From Myxococcales bacterium (GTDB lineage Bacteria > Myxococcota_A > Polyangia > Polyangiales > Polyangiaceae): DNA of 64,000 bases. Location of the stretch: contig JADKKK010000035.1 in NCBI GenBank assembly GCA_016720545.1, positions 248,001 through 312,000 of the forward strand, read 5' to 3'. This document shows positions 25,189 through 34,112 of the stretch, one piece after another. Within the stretch, counting starts at the first letter, position 1. Every line of letters starts with the position of its first letter. The notes under the pieces were generated by a model. The model worked only from the letters and a program-made list of their open reading frames with translations. It was not told the origin of the DNA and made no database searches. A program made the translations under genes and the position numbers.

Positions 25189-27153
25189 TCAGGGCGTGCG
25201 GAACCGCATGCACCGGCCGCCCATCCACCCGGCCTTGAACTCGGGGTAGATACCCCGGGCGTTTCCTCCGCTGGCCGCCGCGATGCCGTTGAAGTGTCCC
25301 CCCGCGAAGGCGAGGCCCGTGGGCGCGACGGTGTCCGCCAGCGCCATCTCGTGCATGTTGCCGCGCATGTCCATCCACGGCTCGTCGCCCGGGTTTATCT
25401 GGACGATGTCCGCCGTCATGCGCCCGGGAGCCGCCACGCGTGACGCGCCGTCCGTCACGGTCGCAGGCACGTTGGGGTAGAAGTACGCGAAGGGCGCCTG
25501 GCCGGCGTCGCACGTGAAGTTCGCGGGGCTCGTGGCCACGTCCAGCGCGACCATCCGGCCGTGCTCGGGGGACTCGCAGGTCGGTCGGGGGCCGACGGCG
25601 CGCTTGCTCGTGCCCGTCCCCGCGACGAACCGGAGCACCGCGCTCGTGGCGAGCTGGCCGCCGTCCCAGGCGCAGAACGCCGCGAGGACCGCGTTCGGGA
25701 TGCAGTTCATCGAGCGAGTGTCGAGGTCGGTCTGCGACAGGAACCTCGGGCCTCCGAAGTTCTTGTCGATCATGATCGCGTCCGGGTACCAGTACGTTGG
25801 GTATCCGTAGATACCCGTCGACGCGACTCGGCAGTTGTCTCCGTGAGTGTAGAAATAGGTCCCGCCGTAGCCGAAAATGCGATCGAGCCCGACGTCGCCC
25901 ACGGTGCCGAAATCGCGAATGGGGTCAATTCCGCCTCGTGGAATGTCGACGACGGTGCTGGCGGCCGTCGGCATCCACATGTTCCACTCGGGGTTCCAGT
26001 ACGGCGGAGGGTTCGCGTCGACCCAAGCCTTGATGTTCGGCACCCCTCCGTTGGCTTGCATCATGCGCTCGACGAACGTGCGCACACGCCCCGCGGTCAC
26101 CTCGTACTTGTCGAGATACACGGTCTTGCCAGGGTTTCTCGGATCGCTGTAGCCCGGCACCGGGAGCGACTTGCAGCAGCTCTCGTGACGCGACCCGGGC
26201 TGGCCGATCTCGCCCGCACCGCAGGTCGTGCCGCCGTTCACGCCGGTGCAGCTCCGAGCCTCGGCGCAGTGGAGCGTCGTGTCGCAGCCGTCGGAGGCGC
26301 AGTCTCGATGCAGCGCGCACGCCTTGCCCGTGTCGCACCGCTTGCCGGGCGGAGGAGCCGCGCCGCCGCAGTCGATGTCGGACTCGTCACCATTCCGGAC
26401 GCCGTCGGTGTAGGTGGCCGCCTGGCACACGTTCGCGGTGCACACCCGGCTCCCGCAGTCGCCCGGCCCCGTGCACGGGGTGCCCGCGGGACAGGGCGGC
26501 GCCTTCGTGTCGAAGCCCGTCGGACCCTTGCCGCAGTCGACGCCCGTCTCGTTGCCGTTCTTGATGCCGTCGGTGCTCGTGGGGGCCCTGCAGATACCGG
26601 CGGTGCACACGCCGTCCTCGCAGTCGGTGGCGACGCCACAGGCCTTGCCTTCGCCGCAGCGTTTGGCGTTCGTGGGGGCGCCTCCGCCGCAGTCCACGTC
26701 GGTCTCCGTGCCGTTCTTCGTGTTGTCCGTTCCGGTCGGGGCGCGGCACACGTAGCCACGGCAAGAGAGGCTCTTGCAGTCGGTCCCCTGGGCACAGCTC
26801 TTTCCGTCGTCGCATCGCGGGGCCGCGCTCGCGCTGCCGCCACAATCGACGTCGGTCTCGCTGCCGTTCTGCACGCCGTCCCCGGCTGCGCCGGGGAAGC
26901 AAACGGCGTCTTTGCACACCTTGCTCACGCAGTCGGCCGCGGCCGTGCATGCCGCGCCGTCCGCGCACGGCGGTGTCGCGCAGCGCGCGGGAGGTGGAGG
27001 CGCGCCGTCGGGGGGTGCCGACCCGTCTGGCTTGGAGGCCGTCCCTGCGTCGGCCGCCGGCTCGGTCGGCGCGGGGTCGGCGCTGCAGGCGACCATCAGG
27101 AAGCCGATCGACCCGGTCAACGCCAAGAGGACAACGTGGCTACGCGCGCTCAT
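25189..27153 (-). CDS. Cys-rich-repeat lipoprotein with FGE/SUMF-type C-terminal domain
   Basis: 654 residues. Signal and lipobox (IGFLMVACSA, Cys near 23), then five Cys-rich repeats of ~45 residues with the phrase NGxETDVDCGG and pairs such as CATPPCADGAACTAAADC (about residues 55-300). From ~300 the sequence resembles formylglycine-generating-enzyme family domains: 'VYLDKYEVTAGRVRTFVERM', 'NAVLAAFCAWDGGQLATSAV', 'DMRGNMHEMALADT' and the end 'MGGRCMRFRTP'. True FGE oxidises a Cys in sulfatases, but many members serve other roles (binding or carrier), and the catalytic Cys pair is not assured. Surface anchored. ATG 27153. Confidence 0.8.
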   Translation of the reverse strand: MSARSHVVLLALTGSIGFLMVACSADPAPTEPAADAGTASKPDGSAPPDGAPPPPARCATPPCADGAACTAAADCVSKVCKDAVCFPGAAGDGVQNGSETDVDCGGSASAAPRCDDGKSCAQGTDCKSLSCRGYVCRAPTGTDNTKNGTETDVDCGGGAPTNAKRCGEGKACGVATDCEDGVCTAGICRAPTSTDGIKNGNETGVDCGKGPTGFDTKAPPCPAGTPCTGPGDCGSRVCTANVCQAATYTDGVRNGDESDIDCGGAAPPPGKRCDTGKACALHRDCASDGCDTTLHCAEARSCTGVNGGTTCGAGEIGQPGSRHESCCKSLPVPGYSDPRNPGKTVYLDKYEVTAGRVRTFVERMMQANGGVPNIKAWVDANPPPYWNPEWNMWMPTAASTVVDIPRGGIDPIRDFGTVGDVGLDRIFGYGGTYFYTHGDNCRVASTGIYGYPTYWYPDAIMIDKNFGGPRFLSQTDLDTRSMNCIPNAVLAAFCAWDGGQLATSAVLRFVAGTGTSKRAVGPRPTCESPEHGRMVALDVATSPANFTCDAGQAPFAYFYPNVPATVTDGASRVAAPGRMTADIVQINPGDEPWMDMRGNMHEMALADTVAPTGLAFAGGHFNGIAAASGGNARGIYPEFKAGWMGGRCMRFRTP

Positions 27154-27624
27154 GAGTCACCTCGTGCGGTCGCCCCCCGGCGAACCACGATCTCGAAGTG
27201 TTTCGGATGCATGCGGCCCGCGCAATCGCTTTCTCGGGAAAGCGCCCCCTCGGCGTCACCGAGCCGTTCCTGCGCGCGACACGACACGACCGCGCCTGCC
27301 GCCCGAGTGGGGCAGCCTGTCGATTTTCAGACCGAGGCTCACGCTCGGCGGTTCTCGTACCCCGCCTCGCCTCTGCGCGACTTTCGCGAGCCGCTCCCTG
27401 CTCCGCACCAGGTGCTGGCCTGGCGAGATCGCGGGCGCGGGCGCGGGCGCGGCCCCCGCTGCGCGGCGCTCCTCGGCGTCGTCGCCGAAGGCGGCCCGCA
27501 GGCCGCGACACTCCCAGCACAATCGTCCGACACCGGCGGAATTCATGAGCAATTTCAGCCACCCGAGACGCCAAGTGGACACGGTTGGGGTGGCGCCGCG
27601 CGAGGCGTCCGTTATCGTCAACGG
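27154..27624. other. intergenic region, no gene recognised
   Basis: About 470 bp between the divergent FGE-type lipoprotein and the CAP lipoprotein. Open frames on both strands have Arg/Pro-rich shadow composition. A short GC-rich direct repeat (gcgggc units near 27436-27450) is present. I see no hairpin terminator and no clear promoter, though promoters for both divergent genes should lie here. Confidence 0.5.
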
Positions 27625-28344
27625 ATGCGCTACGCCCCCGCCCGCACGCCGCGCCGGTTCTTCTCCGCATCGCTGGTCGCGCTCTCTGCGCTCGCGTTCC
27701 TGGCGCCCGCTTGCAGCGACAGCCCGCAGACGCTCGTGGGCGAGCCGCCCGTCACCGGCGGCGGGGGCGGCGATCCCGACGCGCCCCCTCCCCCGAGCGC
27801 CACCTCGACTTCCACTTCCACCTCACCCACCCCGCCGCCCACGGGCACGGGGACCACCACGCCGCCCGCCCCTCCGGGCCCGCCCGCGGCCGAGCCCAAC
27901 GACCCCGTGCTGAAGGGCATCGTCGCCGCCCACAACGCCGCTCGCGCCGCGGTCGTGCCCGCGCCCGCCACCGCGCTGCCCCCGATGGCCTGGTCCGAGT
28001 CGGACGCCGAGGTCGCCCGCGCGTACGCGGCGAAGTGCGTCTTCGCGCACAACCCGGGGCGCGGCCCACGCGGTGAGAACCTTTACGCCAACAGCGGGGG
28101 CACGAAGTCTCCCGCGGCGGTCGTCGGTAGCTGGGTGAGCGAGGTCAAGAACTACGACTACGCGACGAACCGGTGCTCGGGTGTGTGTGGGCACTACACG
28201 CAGGTCGTTTGGCGCGAGAGCGTCAAGGTCGGGTGCGCGATGCAGCGCTGCACCGCGAACAGCCCGTTCGGCGGAGGAGCCTGGGACAACTGGGTCTGCA
28301 ACTACAGCCCGGCCGGGAACTTCGTCGGACGAAAGCCCTACTGA
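27625..28344 (+). CDS. CAP/SCP-domain (PR-1-like) lipoprotein
   Basis: 239 residues. Signal (SLVALSALAFLAPACSDSP, Cys near 29), then a Thr/Ser/Pro/Gly linker. From ~95 the CAP domain: 'VAAHNAARAAVVPAPAT' (CAP helix 1), 'MAWSESDAEVARAYAAKC', 'GRGPRGENLYANSGG', then signature 1 'GHYTQVVWRESVKVGCAM' and signature 2 'WVCNYSPAGNFVG'. The conserved His and Glu residues of the cavity are present. Four or more cysteines suggest disulphides. Role in bacteria is poorly known (lipid or protein binding). ATG 27625 gives a compact signal. Confidence 0.9.
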   Translation: MRYAPARTPRRFFSASLVALSALAFLAPACSDSPQTLVGEPPVTGGGGGDPDAPPPPSATSTSTSTSPTPPPTGTGTTTPPAPPGPPAAEPNDPVLKGIVAAHNAARAAVVPAPATALPPMAWSESDAEVARAYAAKCVFAHNPGRGPRGENLYANSGGTKSPAAVVGSWVSEVKNYDYATNRCSGVCGHYTQVVWRESVKVGCAMQRCTANSPFGGGAWDNWVCNYSPAGNFVGRKPY

Positions 28345-28433
28345 TCGCGCGGTCGGCGCGACGGCCGGCGAGCGGCGCGAAACGAGCCGCGGCGACCGTG
28401 CGCCCAGCCGCGGGCTCGTGTACGGTTCGCCGC

Positions 28434-30176
28434 GTGCGCATCAGCTGCAAGCTCTCCCGCGAGCTTTTCGACTCCGCCGAGGCGGTCGGGATCAGCCGGC
28501 TCACGCTCACGCGGGGGAGCCACACCAACGCGGAGCGCTGGGGCAATCCAAGAAACGACCTCGACTGGAGCGAGCTCGCCGACATCTTCAACGAGCTCGA
28601 GCGCGCCTGCGAGCACGACCCCGAGCGCGTCCGCGCTGTCGGCCGCGCGCTCATCACCGCGCCCTCGTGGACCTTCTTGCCGCGCCTCGCGCGCGGCGCC
28701 GTGCCGTTGCGGCGGCTCTACCAGGCGGGCGCAGAGTGGGCCGCGCCGGCGATGTTCCCCCACCTGCGCCTCGAGATGTCGTACCCCGGGGACACCGTCG
28801 TGCGCGTCCGCACCGCCATTCCCGCGCCGTACGCCCCCTCGAAGGCAATGTTCCACCATTTCGAGGGGATCCTCGAGGAGCTTCCGCGCAGCCTCGGACT
28901 CCCCCGAGCGCGCCTCGTCGAGTCGAGGGTGACCGACCGCGACATGGACAGCCTGATCGAGCTGCCCGCCTCGTCGACGGCGCTCGCTCGGGTGAAGGGC
29001 CTCGCTCGCCGCGCTCGCGGCTTCATCCTCCGGAGCGACGTCGTCGACGCCTACGAAGCGCAACGCCGCGAGCTCACCGCCGGGCTCGACGCGATGCGGG
29101 CCGAGTCGCTCGAGATCAAGCGTATCTTCGCCGATCTGCCCGACCTCGTGCTCGTCCACCGCGACGGGAGTATCCTCTGGACCAACGCCGCGCTCTTCGA
29201 GGCGTTGGGCTACTCCGACGGCGCCGCGTTGGTCGGGCGCCCCGTGCTCGAGATCGTCGCCCCGGTCTCGCACGCGAGCGTGGCGGCTCGGATCGACGGG
29301 TCGGCCGACACCCCGGCGCCGCGCCTCACCGAGATCCGCCTCATCGCGCGCGACGGCCGTGCCTTCGACGTGGAGGTGTCGCCCGCGCGCGACGTCGTGT
29401 TCGGCGGCGAGCCCGCGCGCCTGGTGGTGGGCCGCGACGTCACCGAGCGCGCGCGACTGCGCGAGCGCCTCGCCATCTCCGACCGCATGGCCTCTATCGG
29501 CGTGCTCGCGGCCGGCGTCGCGCACGAGGTCAATAACCCCCTCGGCTACGTGTTGAACAACATCGAGCTCGCCGACCGGGAGCTCGCGACCCTGGACTCC
29601 GAGTCCGCCCGCGCGGGTCGGGAGGCCCTCGCCGTCGCCCTCGAGGGCGTCGACCGCATCCGCACGATCGTCCGCGAGCTCGTGGCCCTCTCGCGGGTCG
29701 ACGAGGCGATCTCCACGCCGGTCGATCTCCGCGAGGTCGTCGAGTCGACCCTCGCGCTCGCGGGCCCGGAGCTGCACGCGCGCGCCTCGGTCGCGCGGCG
29801 CTTCGAGCCGGTCCCGGCGGTGCGTGGCTCGCGCGCGCGTGTGGGTCAGCTCGTGCTGAACCTGCTACTCCACGCGAGCGAGGCGATGGCCGATACGCCG
29901 CGCGCGGAGTGCGAGCTCGTGGTCGAGCTCCGGGCATCTCCCGAAGGCGACGCCCTCGTCGAGATCTCCCACAACGGCCCCAGCCTCTCTGCGGAGGATG
30001 CGCGCCGCATCTTCGAACCGTTCTTCGCGCCCGGGGGCGACGCGACCTCCCGGCGAGGAGCGGGCCTCGGGCTCGCCGTCGCGTGGCGGCTCGTCCACGA
30101 CGTGGGCGGGGACCTCACGCACACGGACCGCGCGCCGCGCGGCAGCACCTACGGGGTCAGGCTACCGCGGGCGTGA
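28434..30176 (+). CDS. orphan PAS-domain sensor histidine kinase
   Basis: About 580 residues from GTG 28434. Residues 1-185 form an unassigned domain (LTLTRGSHTNAERWGNPRND, YPGDTVVRVRTAIPAP) that may be the ligand sensor. A PAS domain lies at ~235-345 (LPDLVLVHRDGSILWTNAAL, then VGRDVTERARLRERL). The HisKA H-box is 'GVLAAGVAHEVNNPLGYVLN' with the phospho-acceptor His. The HATPase region has G-VGQLVLNLLLHASEAM (an N-box variant with His in the usual Asn-rich motif) and the 'GAGLGLAVAWRLV' G-box. No transmembrane helix is evident, so it is probably cytoplasmic. No response regulator is next to it. Confidence 0.88.
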   Translation: MRISCKLSRELFDSAEAVGISRLTLTRGSHTNAERWGNPRNDLDWSELADIFNELERACEHDPERVRAVGRALITAPSWTFLPRLARGAVPLRRLYQAGAEWAAPAMFPHLRLEMSYPGDTVVRVRTAIPAPYAPSKAMFHHFEGILEELPRSLGLPRARLVESRVTDRDMDSLIELPASSTALARVKGLARRARGFILRSDVVDAYEAQRRELTAGLDAMRAESLEIKRIFADLPDLVLVHRDGSILWTNAALFEALGYSDGAALVGRPVLEIVAPVSHASVAARIDGSADTPAPRLTEIRLIARDGRAFDVEVSPARDVVFGGEPARLVVGRDVTERARLRERLAISDRMASIGVLAAGVAHEVNNPLGYVLNNIELADRELATLDSESARAGREALAVALEGVDRIRTIVRELVALSRVDEAISTPVDLREVVESTLALAGPELHARASVARRFEPVPAVRGSRARVGQLVLNLLLHASEAMADTPRAECELVVELRASPEGDALVEISHNGPSLSAEDARRIFEPFFAPGGDATSRRGAGLGLAVAWRLVHDVGGDLTHTDRAPRGSTYGVRLPRA

Positions 30177-30198
30177 CCCACCGGCGTGCACGCGCTCG

Positions 30199-30774
30199 TC
30201 AAGCGTCGCGGAGGCCCTTGCCCGCCAGGATGCGCGCGACATGCTGGTCCACGCGCCGCGCCCGTGTGCTCGACTGCTTCGCGCCAGCGACGTGGAGGTC
30301 GTACTCGCGCCGACGACCCGGCGTGAGCGCGAGGAAGGCGGCGCGGAGGGCGGGCTCGCGATCGAGTCGCTCCTGGAGCTCGGGCGCCAACGCGGGCGCG
30401 GGCCGGTCAGGCAACGTCAGGCCCGAGTCCTCGACGGCGATGGCCTTGGCCACGAGATCCCGCAGCGTGGGCTCGAGGCGAGTGACCCGTTCGAGGTCGG
30501 AGAAGCACACGCGGCGAGGGTAGCGCGAGCTCGCTCCCTGCTCTTCGAGCACCCCGCCCGGGTCGTCGAGCAACGCCCCCTTGAAGAACATGAGCGCCAG
30601 GAAGGCGTTCATCGGCTGGACGATGGCGATGTTGTGGCCGCCGTGCGTGTAGCAGGGCTTTCCCCACTTGAGCGCCTCACCAAGGCCGCAGTCGAGGAGG
30701 ACGGCGCGGACGCGCGCGGACTCGGCGCGCCAGCGCTTGGAGGTGACGAAATAGCGGTCGACCAGCGGATCCAT
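30199..30774 (-). CDS. YdeI/OmpD-associated family protein (DUF1801-like)
   Basis: 191 residues from ATG 30774. N-terminal half resembles DUF1801 (WRAESARVRAVLLDCGLGEA, 'LKWGKPCYTHGGHNIAIV', LALMFFKGALLDD). The C-terminal half is an OmdA-type helical part (ALRAAFLALTPGRRREYDLH, then 'RRVDQHVARILAGKGLRD'). The family is cytoplasmic and of unknown biochemical role. The open frame extends upstream to 30813, but the start at 30774 gives the family N-terminus (MDPLVDRYFVTSKRW). Convergent with the histidine kinase. Confidence 0.85.
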   Translation of the reverse strand: MDPLVDRYFVTSKRWRAESARVRAVLLDCGLGEALKWGKPCYTHGGHNIAIVQPMNAFLALMFFKGALLDDPGGVLEEQGASSRYPRRVCFSDLERVTRLEPTLRDLVAKAIAVEDSGLTLPDRPAPALAPELQERLDREPALRAAFLALTPGRRREYDLHVAGAKQSSTRARRVDQHVARILAGKGLRDA

Positions 30775-30873
30775 GACAATTCCCGAACTCTGGGAGAACG
30801 TGCGAGCCTTCACCGGCCTTCCGGTTGGAATGGGCCGACCCTACGGGACGGGCCGAGCGCGTGGCAAGCGTGC

Positions 30874-30990
30874 TCAGCCGAAGGCGGCGTCGGCGCACGC
30901 GGCGACGGAGAGCAGCGCGAAGAGCCCGAAGAGGACCGCCATGCCGATCGAGTGCGCGTCGCGGGCGTCGTGGGTGTGCGTGGTGCTCAT
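30874..30990 (-). CDS. possible 38-residue single-span membrane protein
   Basis: ATG 30990 starts a short frame: a hydrophilic His/Asp N-terminus (MSTTHTHDARDAHSIGM), then a hydrophobic span (AVLFGLFALLSVAACADA) and a stop. The composition differs from shadow frames nearby. It lies 73 nt downstream of the MFS gene on the same strand and may be co-transcribed. Without homologues it remains speculative. Confidence 0.4.
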   Translation of the reverse strand: MSTTHTHDARDAHSIGMAVLFGLFALLSVAACADAAFG

Positions 30991-31063
30991 GCCCCCTCGT
31001 ACGCCCGGCCGCGGCTCCCCTTCCCTCGGCGCCAACCATTTTTTCCGTCGGCGTCCGGCGGGG

Positions 31064-32284
31064 CTACTCGAGCCGATCGACGTCGCGAAGCGCGGGAAAG
31101 AACACGGCCCACGCGGCCACGATGAGGCAGGTGCCGACGCCGCCGGCGATGACGGCGACCTCGGGCCCCAGCCACGCCGCGGTGAGGCCCGACTCGAACT
31201 CGCCGAGCTCGTTCGACGCGCCCACGAAGACGTCGGTGACGGCGTACACGCGGCCGCGCATCGCGTCGGGGACCCGCACCTGGAGGAGCGTGCGGCGCAC
31301 GACCACGCTCACCATGTCGGCGGCGCCGAGCACCACCAGGCACGCGAGCGAGAGGGGAAAGCTCTTCGACAGCCCAAAGGCGATCGTCGCGACGCCGAAC
31401 ACGCCCACCGCGGCGAGCATGCGGCGGCCCGCGTGACGCTGGAGCGGAAAGAAGCTCAGGAAGAGCGCGGTGGCGGACGCGCCGACCGCCGGCGCGCTGC
31501 GAAGCAGCCCGAGCCCGAGCGGGCCGCCCCCAAGCGACGCAGCGAACATGGGCAGGAGCGCCACCGCGCCACCGAGGAGCACGGCGAAGAGGTCGAGCGA
31601 GAGCGTCCCGAGGATGGCTCGTTCGCGGAACACGTAGCGCAACCCCGCGAACAGCTTTGCGAATTTGCTCTCGCCGGGCGGCCCCTCCTCGGCCGCCGTG
31701 GGGCAAGCCGACGGGCCACCGCCCCGCACCGACGCGGTCGCGAGCCCGGCGCCCGTGAGGAGGACCATCGAGGCCGCGTAGGCGGCGGACGGCCCGAGCC
31801 CCCCGTACACCGCGCCGCCGAGGGCCGGCCCCACGATGACCGAGAGCTGCCACGCCGTGGAGGACCACGCGACGGCCCTAGGGAGCAGCTCACGCGACAC
31901 CAGGTTCGGCGCGAGCGCCTGGCTCGACGGACCGCTGAAGGCGCGCGCCGTGCCGAAGACGACGAGCACCGCGTAGATCGGCCAGAGCGCTCGGTTCTCG
32001 GCCCGCGTGAGCGCGAGGAGGCACAGCGTGCAGGCCACCTCCGCGGCGTAGCAGAGCACCAGCACGCGCCGCCGGTCGACCCGGTCGATGATCTGGCCCG
32101 TCACGAGCGAGAGGGCGATCGCCGGGAGGAACTGCGCGAGGCCGACGTAGCCGAGATCCATCGCCCGGCCCGTGAGCGAGAACACCTGCCAGCCGATGAC
32201 CACCGAGGTGATCTGGTGGCCCAGCATGCTCGCGACCCGCGACGCCAGAAAGAACCGGTAGTCGCGCAGCTCGCGGCGAAACAT
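31064..32284 (-). CDS. MFS transporter, EntS/enterobactin-exporter-like
   Basis: 406 residues with about 12 hydrophobic segments. Typical MFS_3/EntS-type features are an N-terminal 'YRFFLASRVASMLGHQITSV', the loop-2 motif 'TGQIIDRVDRRRVLVLCY', 'ARAFSGPSSQALAPNLV' and, in the C-terminal half, 'LLQVRVPDAMRGRVYAVTDV'. Related proteins export siderophores, drugs or metabolites; no siderophore gene is near. Starts with ATG 32284, divergent from the hot-dog gene across 125 bp. Confidence 0.9.
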   Translation of the reverse strand: MFRRELRDYRFFLASRVASMLGHQITSVVIGWQVFSLTGRAMDLGYVGLAQFLPAIALSLVTGQIIDRVDRRRVLVLCYAAEVACTLCLLALTRAENRALWPIYAVLVVFGTARAFSGPSSQALAPNLVSRELLPRAVAWSSTAWQLSVIVGPALGGAVYGGLGPSAAYAASMVLLTGAGLATASVRGGGPSACPTAAEEGPPGESKFAKLFAGLRYVFRERAILGTLSLDLFAVLLGGAVALLPMFAASLGGGPLGLGLLRSAPAVGASATALFLSFFPLQRHAGRRMLAAVGVFGVATIAFGLSKSFPLSLACLVVLGAADMVSVVVRRTLLQVRVPDAMRGRVYAVTDVFVGASNELGEFESGLTAAWLGPEVAVIAGGVGTCLIVAAWAVFFPALRDVDRLE

Positions 32285-32409
32285 GCCGTCGCCTCTCTAC
32301 CCCAAACGCCGCGCTCGCGACGAGAAACACCGGCACTTCGGCCTTCGGCGTGGGCGCGGGCGCAGCGACATTTACGCCGCGCTCGCGACGAACTACCAAG
32401 GGCCCCCCT

Positions 32410-32922
32410 ATGGCGCTCGATCCCGAGTTTGTGGCGGACTGTCCCTATGGCCCCGGTGGTCTCTTGCTCGACGACATCCTGGAGATCGACCGGGAGGGCG
32501 GCAGGGTCGTCGCGCGCATGCCCACCCACGACGATCTGCCGCTCACGCGCGAGCAGCGCGCCCACCCGCTGCGGCACCCCCGCCACGTGTCCGGGGGGCT
32601 GATGGTGCACATGACCGGCATGGTGGGCTTCGTCCACGCCTACTACGTGCTCGGTCTCCGCCACGCCGACGGGTGGGTGGGCTACGGCGGCCGCATTCAC
32701 CTCGCGAAGTTCCTGGCGCTCGCGCCCCCGGGCGAGCCGCTCATCCTCGAGGCCCGCGCCACGCAGGTGAGGCGCATGGCAAAAAGTGTGTTCTGCAGAT
32801 ACGCGCTCACCTTCACGCAAGGCGCGACGCGCATCTACGAGGGTGATCAGAGCGCCATGTGGGTGCGCCCCGACGAGGCTGTGGCGCACCTCGCCGAGCT
32901 CGCGAGCCGCTCGGCGAAGTAG
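32410..32922 (+). CDS. hot-dog fold protein (thioesterase/dehydratase-like)
   Basis: 170 residues. The long central helix and strands of a hot-dog fold are suggested by 'VSGGLMVHMTGMVGFVHAYYV', 'GWVGYGGRIHLAKFLALAPP' and 'EARATQVRRMAKSVFCRYAL'. FabZ-type or FcoT-like thioesterases are candidates, but the catalytic His/Glu of FabZ is not clearly placed. The adjacent desaturase genes point to acyl-chain chemistry (context only). No clear ribosome site precedes ATG 32410. Confidence 0.65.
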   Translation: MALDPEFVADCPYGPGGLLLDDILEIDREGGRVVARMPTHDDLPLTREQRAHPLRHPRHVSGGLMVHMTGMVGFVHAYYVLGLRHADGWVGYGGRIHLAKFLALAPPGEPLILEARATQVRRMAKSVFCRYALTFTQGATRIYEGDQSAMWVRPDEAVAHLAELASRSAK

Positions 32923-32997
32923 CCGCGGCCATCGCGCAACGGTGGCAGAGGGCTGACGGCTTCGTGACGAGGCGCCCCCTAGATTGCCCTCACGACC

Positions 32998-33912
32998 ATG
33001 ACCACCGACTCCACTGCCCACGCCGGTGCGCCCGCCCGGCGCTATTCGCTCGTGAAGAGCATTCCCTTCTTCGCCGTGCACCTCGCCGCCGTCGTCGGCG
33101 TCGCGCTCACGGGCTTCTCGTGGAAGGGCGTCGCCCTCGCCGCGGCCCTCTACTTCGTGCGCATGTTCGGCGTCACGGCCGGCTACCACCGCTACTTCTC
33201 GCACCGCACCTTCCGCACGAGCCGCGTTTTCCAGTTCTTGCTCGCGCTGCTCGCGGTCTCGAGCACCCAGAAGGGCGTGCTGTGGTGGGCGGCACATCAC
33301 CGGTTGCACCACAAGCTCAGCGACAAGCCCGGCGACGTGCACAGCCTGAAGCGGGACGGTTTCTTCTGGTCTCACGTCGGGTGGATCATCGCCGACGACC
33401 ACGAGGCGACCGACGAGAAGCGCATCTCCGACCTCACCCGGTTCCCCGAGCTCCGCGCCCTCGATCGCGTGCACGTGGTGCCGACCATCGCGCTGGCCTC
33501 GACCCTCTACCTCGTGGGCGGGGTCCCCGCGCTCTTGTGGGGCTACTTCGTCTCGACCGTGCTGCTCTGGCACGGGACGTTCACCATCAACTCGCTGTGC
33601 CACGCCCTCGGCAAGCCCCGCTACCGCACCGGCGACGAGAGCAAGAACAGCCTCGCGCTCGCCCTCCTCACGCTGGGCGAGGGCTGGCACAACAACCACC
33701 ACTACTACCCGCGCTCGACCGCGCAGGGGTTCTTCTGGTGGGAAATTGATGTGACCTATTACATCCTGAAGGCGCTCTCCTGGGTCGGCGTGGTGTGGGA
33801 CCTCCACGTGCCGAGCGCCGAGGTGCGCGCGCGCCAGCTCCTCGACGCGCCGGCCGACGCGCCGGCGCCCCCGCTCCCGCTGCCCGTGGAGGCCCTCTCC
33901 GACGCCGAGTGA
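32998..33912 (+). CDS. acyl-CoA delta-9-type fatty-acid desaturase
   Basis: 304 residues, integral membrane di-iron desaturase. The three His boxes are GYHRYFSHRTF, WWAAHHRLHHKLSD and GEGWHNNHHYYPRS, with four membrane helices between them, as in stearoyl-CoA desaturases. Such enzymes insert a cis double bond in saturated acyl-CoA and control membrane fluidity. No cytochrome b5 domain is fused. It lies 75 nt after the hot-dog gene and upstream of a second desaturase. A TAGATT at 32980 may be a -10 element, but no -35 matches. Confidence 0.93.
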   Translation: MTTDSTAHAGAPARRYSLVKSIPFFAVHLAAVVGVALTGFSWKGVALAAALYFVRMFGVTAGYHRYFSHRTFRTSRVFQFLLALLAVSSTQKGVLWWAAHHRLHHKLSDKPGDVHSLKRDGFFWSHVGWIIADDHEATDEKRISDLTRFPELRALDRVHVVPTIALASTLYLVGGVPALLWGYFVSTVLLWHGTFTINSLCHALGKPRYRTGDESKNSLALALLTLGEGWHNNHHYYPRSTAQGFFWWEIDVTYYILKALSWVGVVWDLHVPSAEVRARQLLDAPADAPAPPLPLPVEALSDAE

Positions 33913-34112
33913 CCACGCGCGAGGCCGCGAGGCCGCGAGGCGGCTCAACCCGGAGTGCGCACAAACCTACGCAACGAGAGGGCGACTACGCACTTTGACA
34001 TATTCACGCCAGAGGTCATGACGCGGTTGGTCCCGAGAAAGAAAGCGCGCTAAGACACGCGCGCCCCGCCCGGGCGTTAGGCACGGAACGAGCAACCGGG
34101 GCACACGGACCG

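Noticed and set aside
33995..34000. Perfect TTGACA -35 element before the second desaturase
   Set aside because: No convincing -10 hexamer 16-18 nt downstream, so not listed as a promoter.
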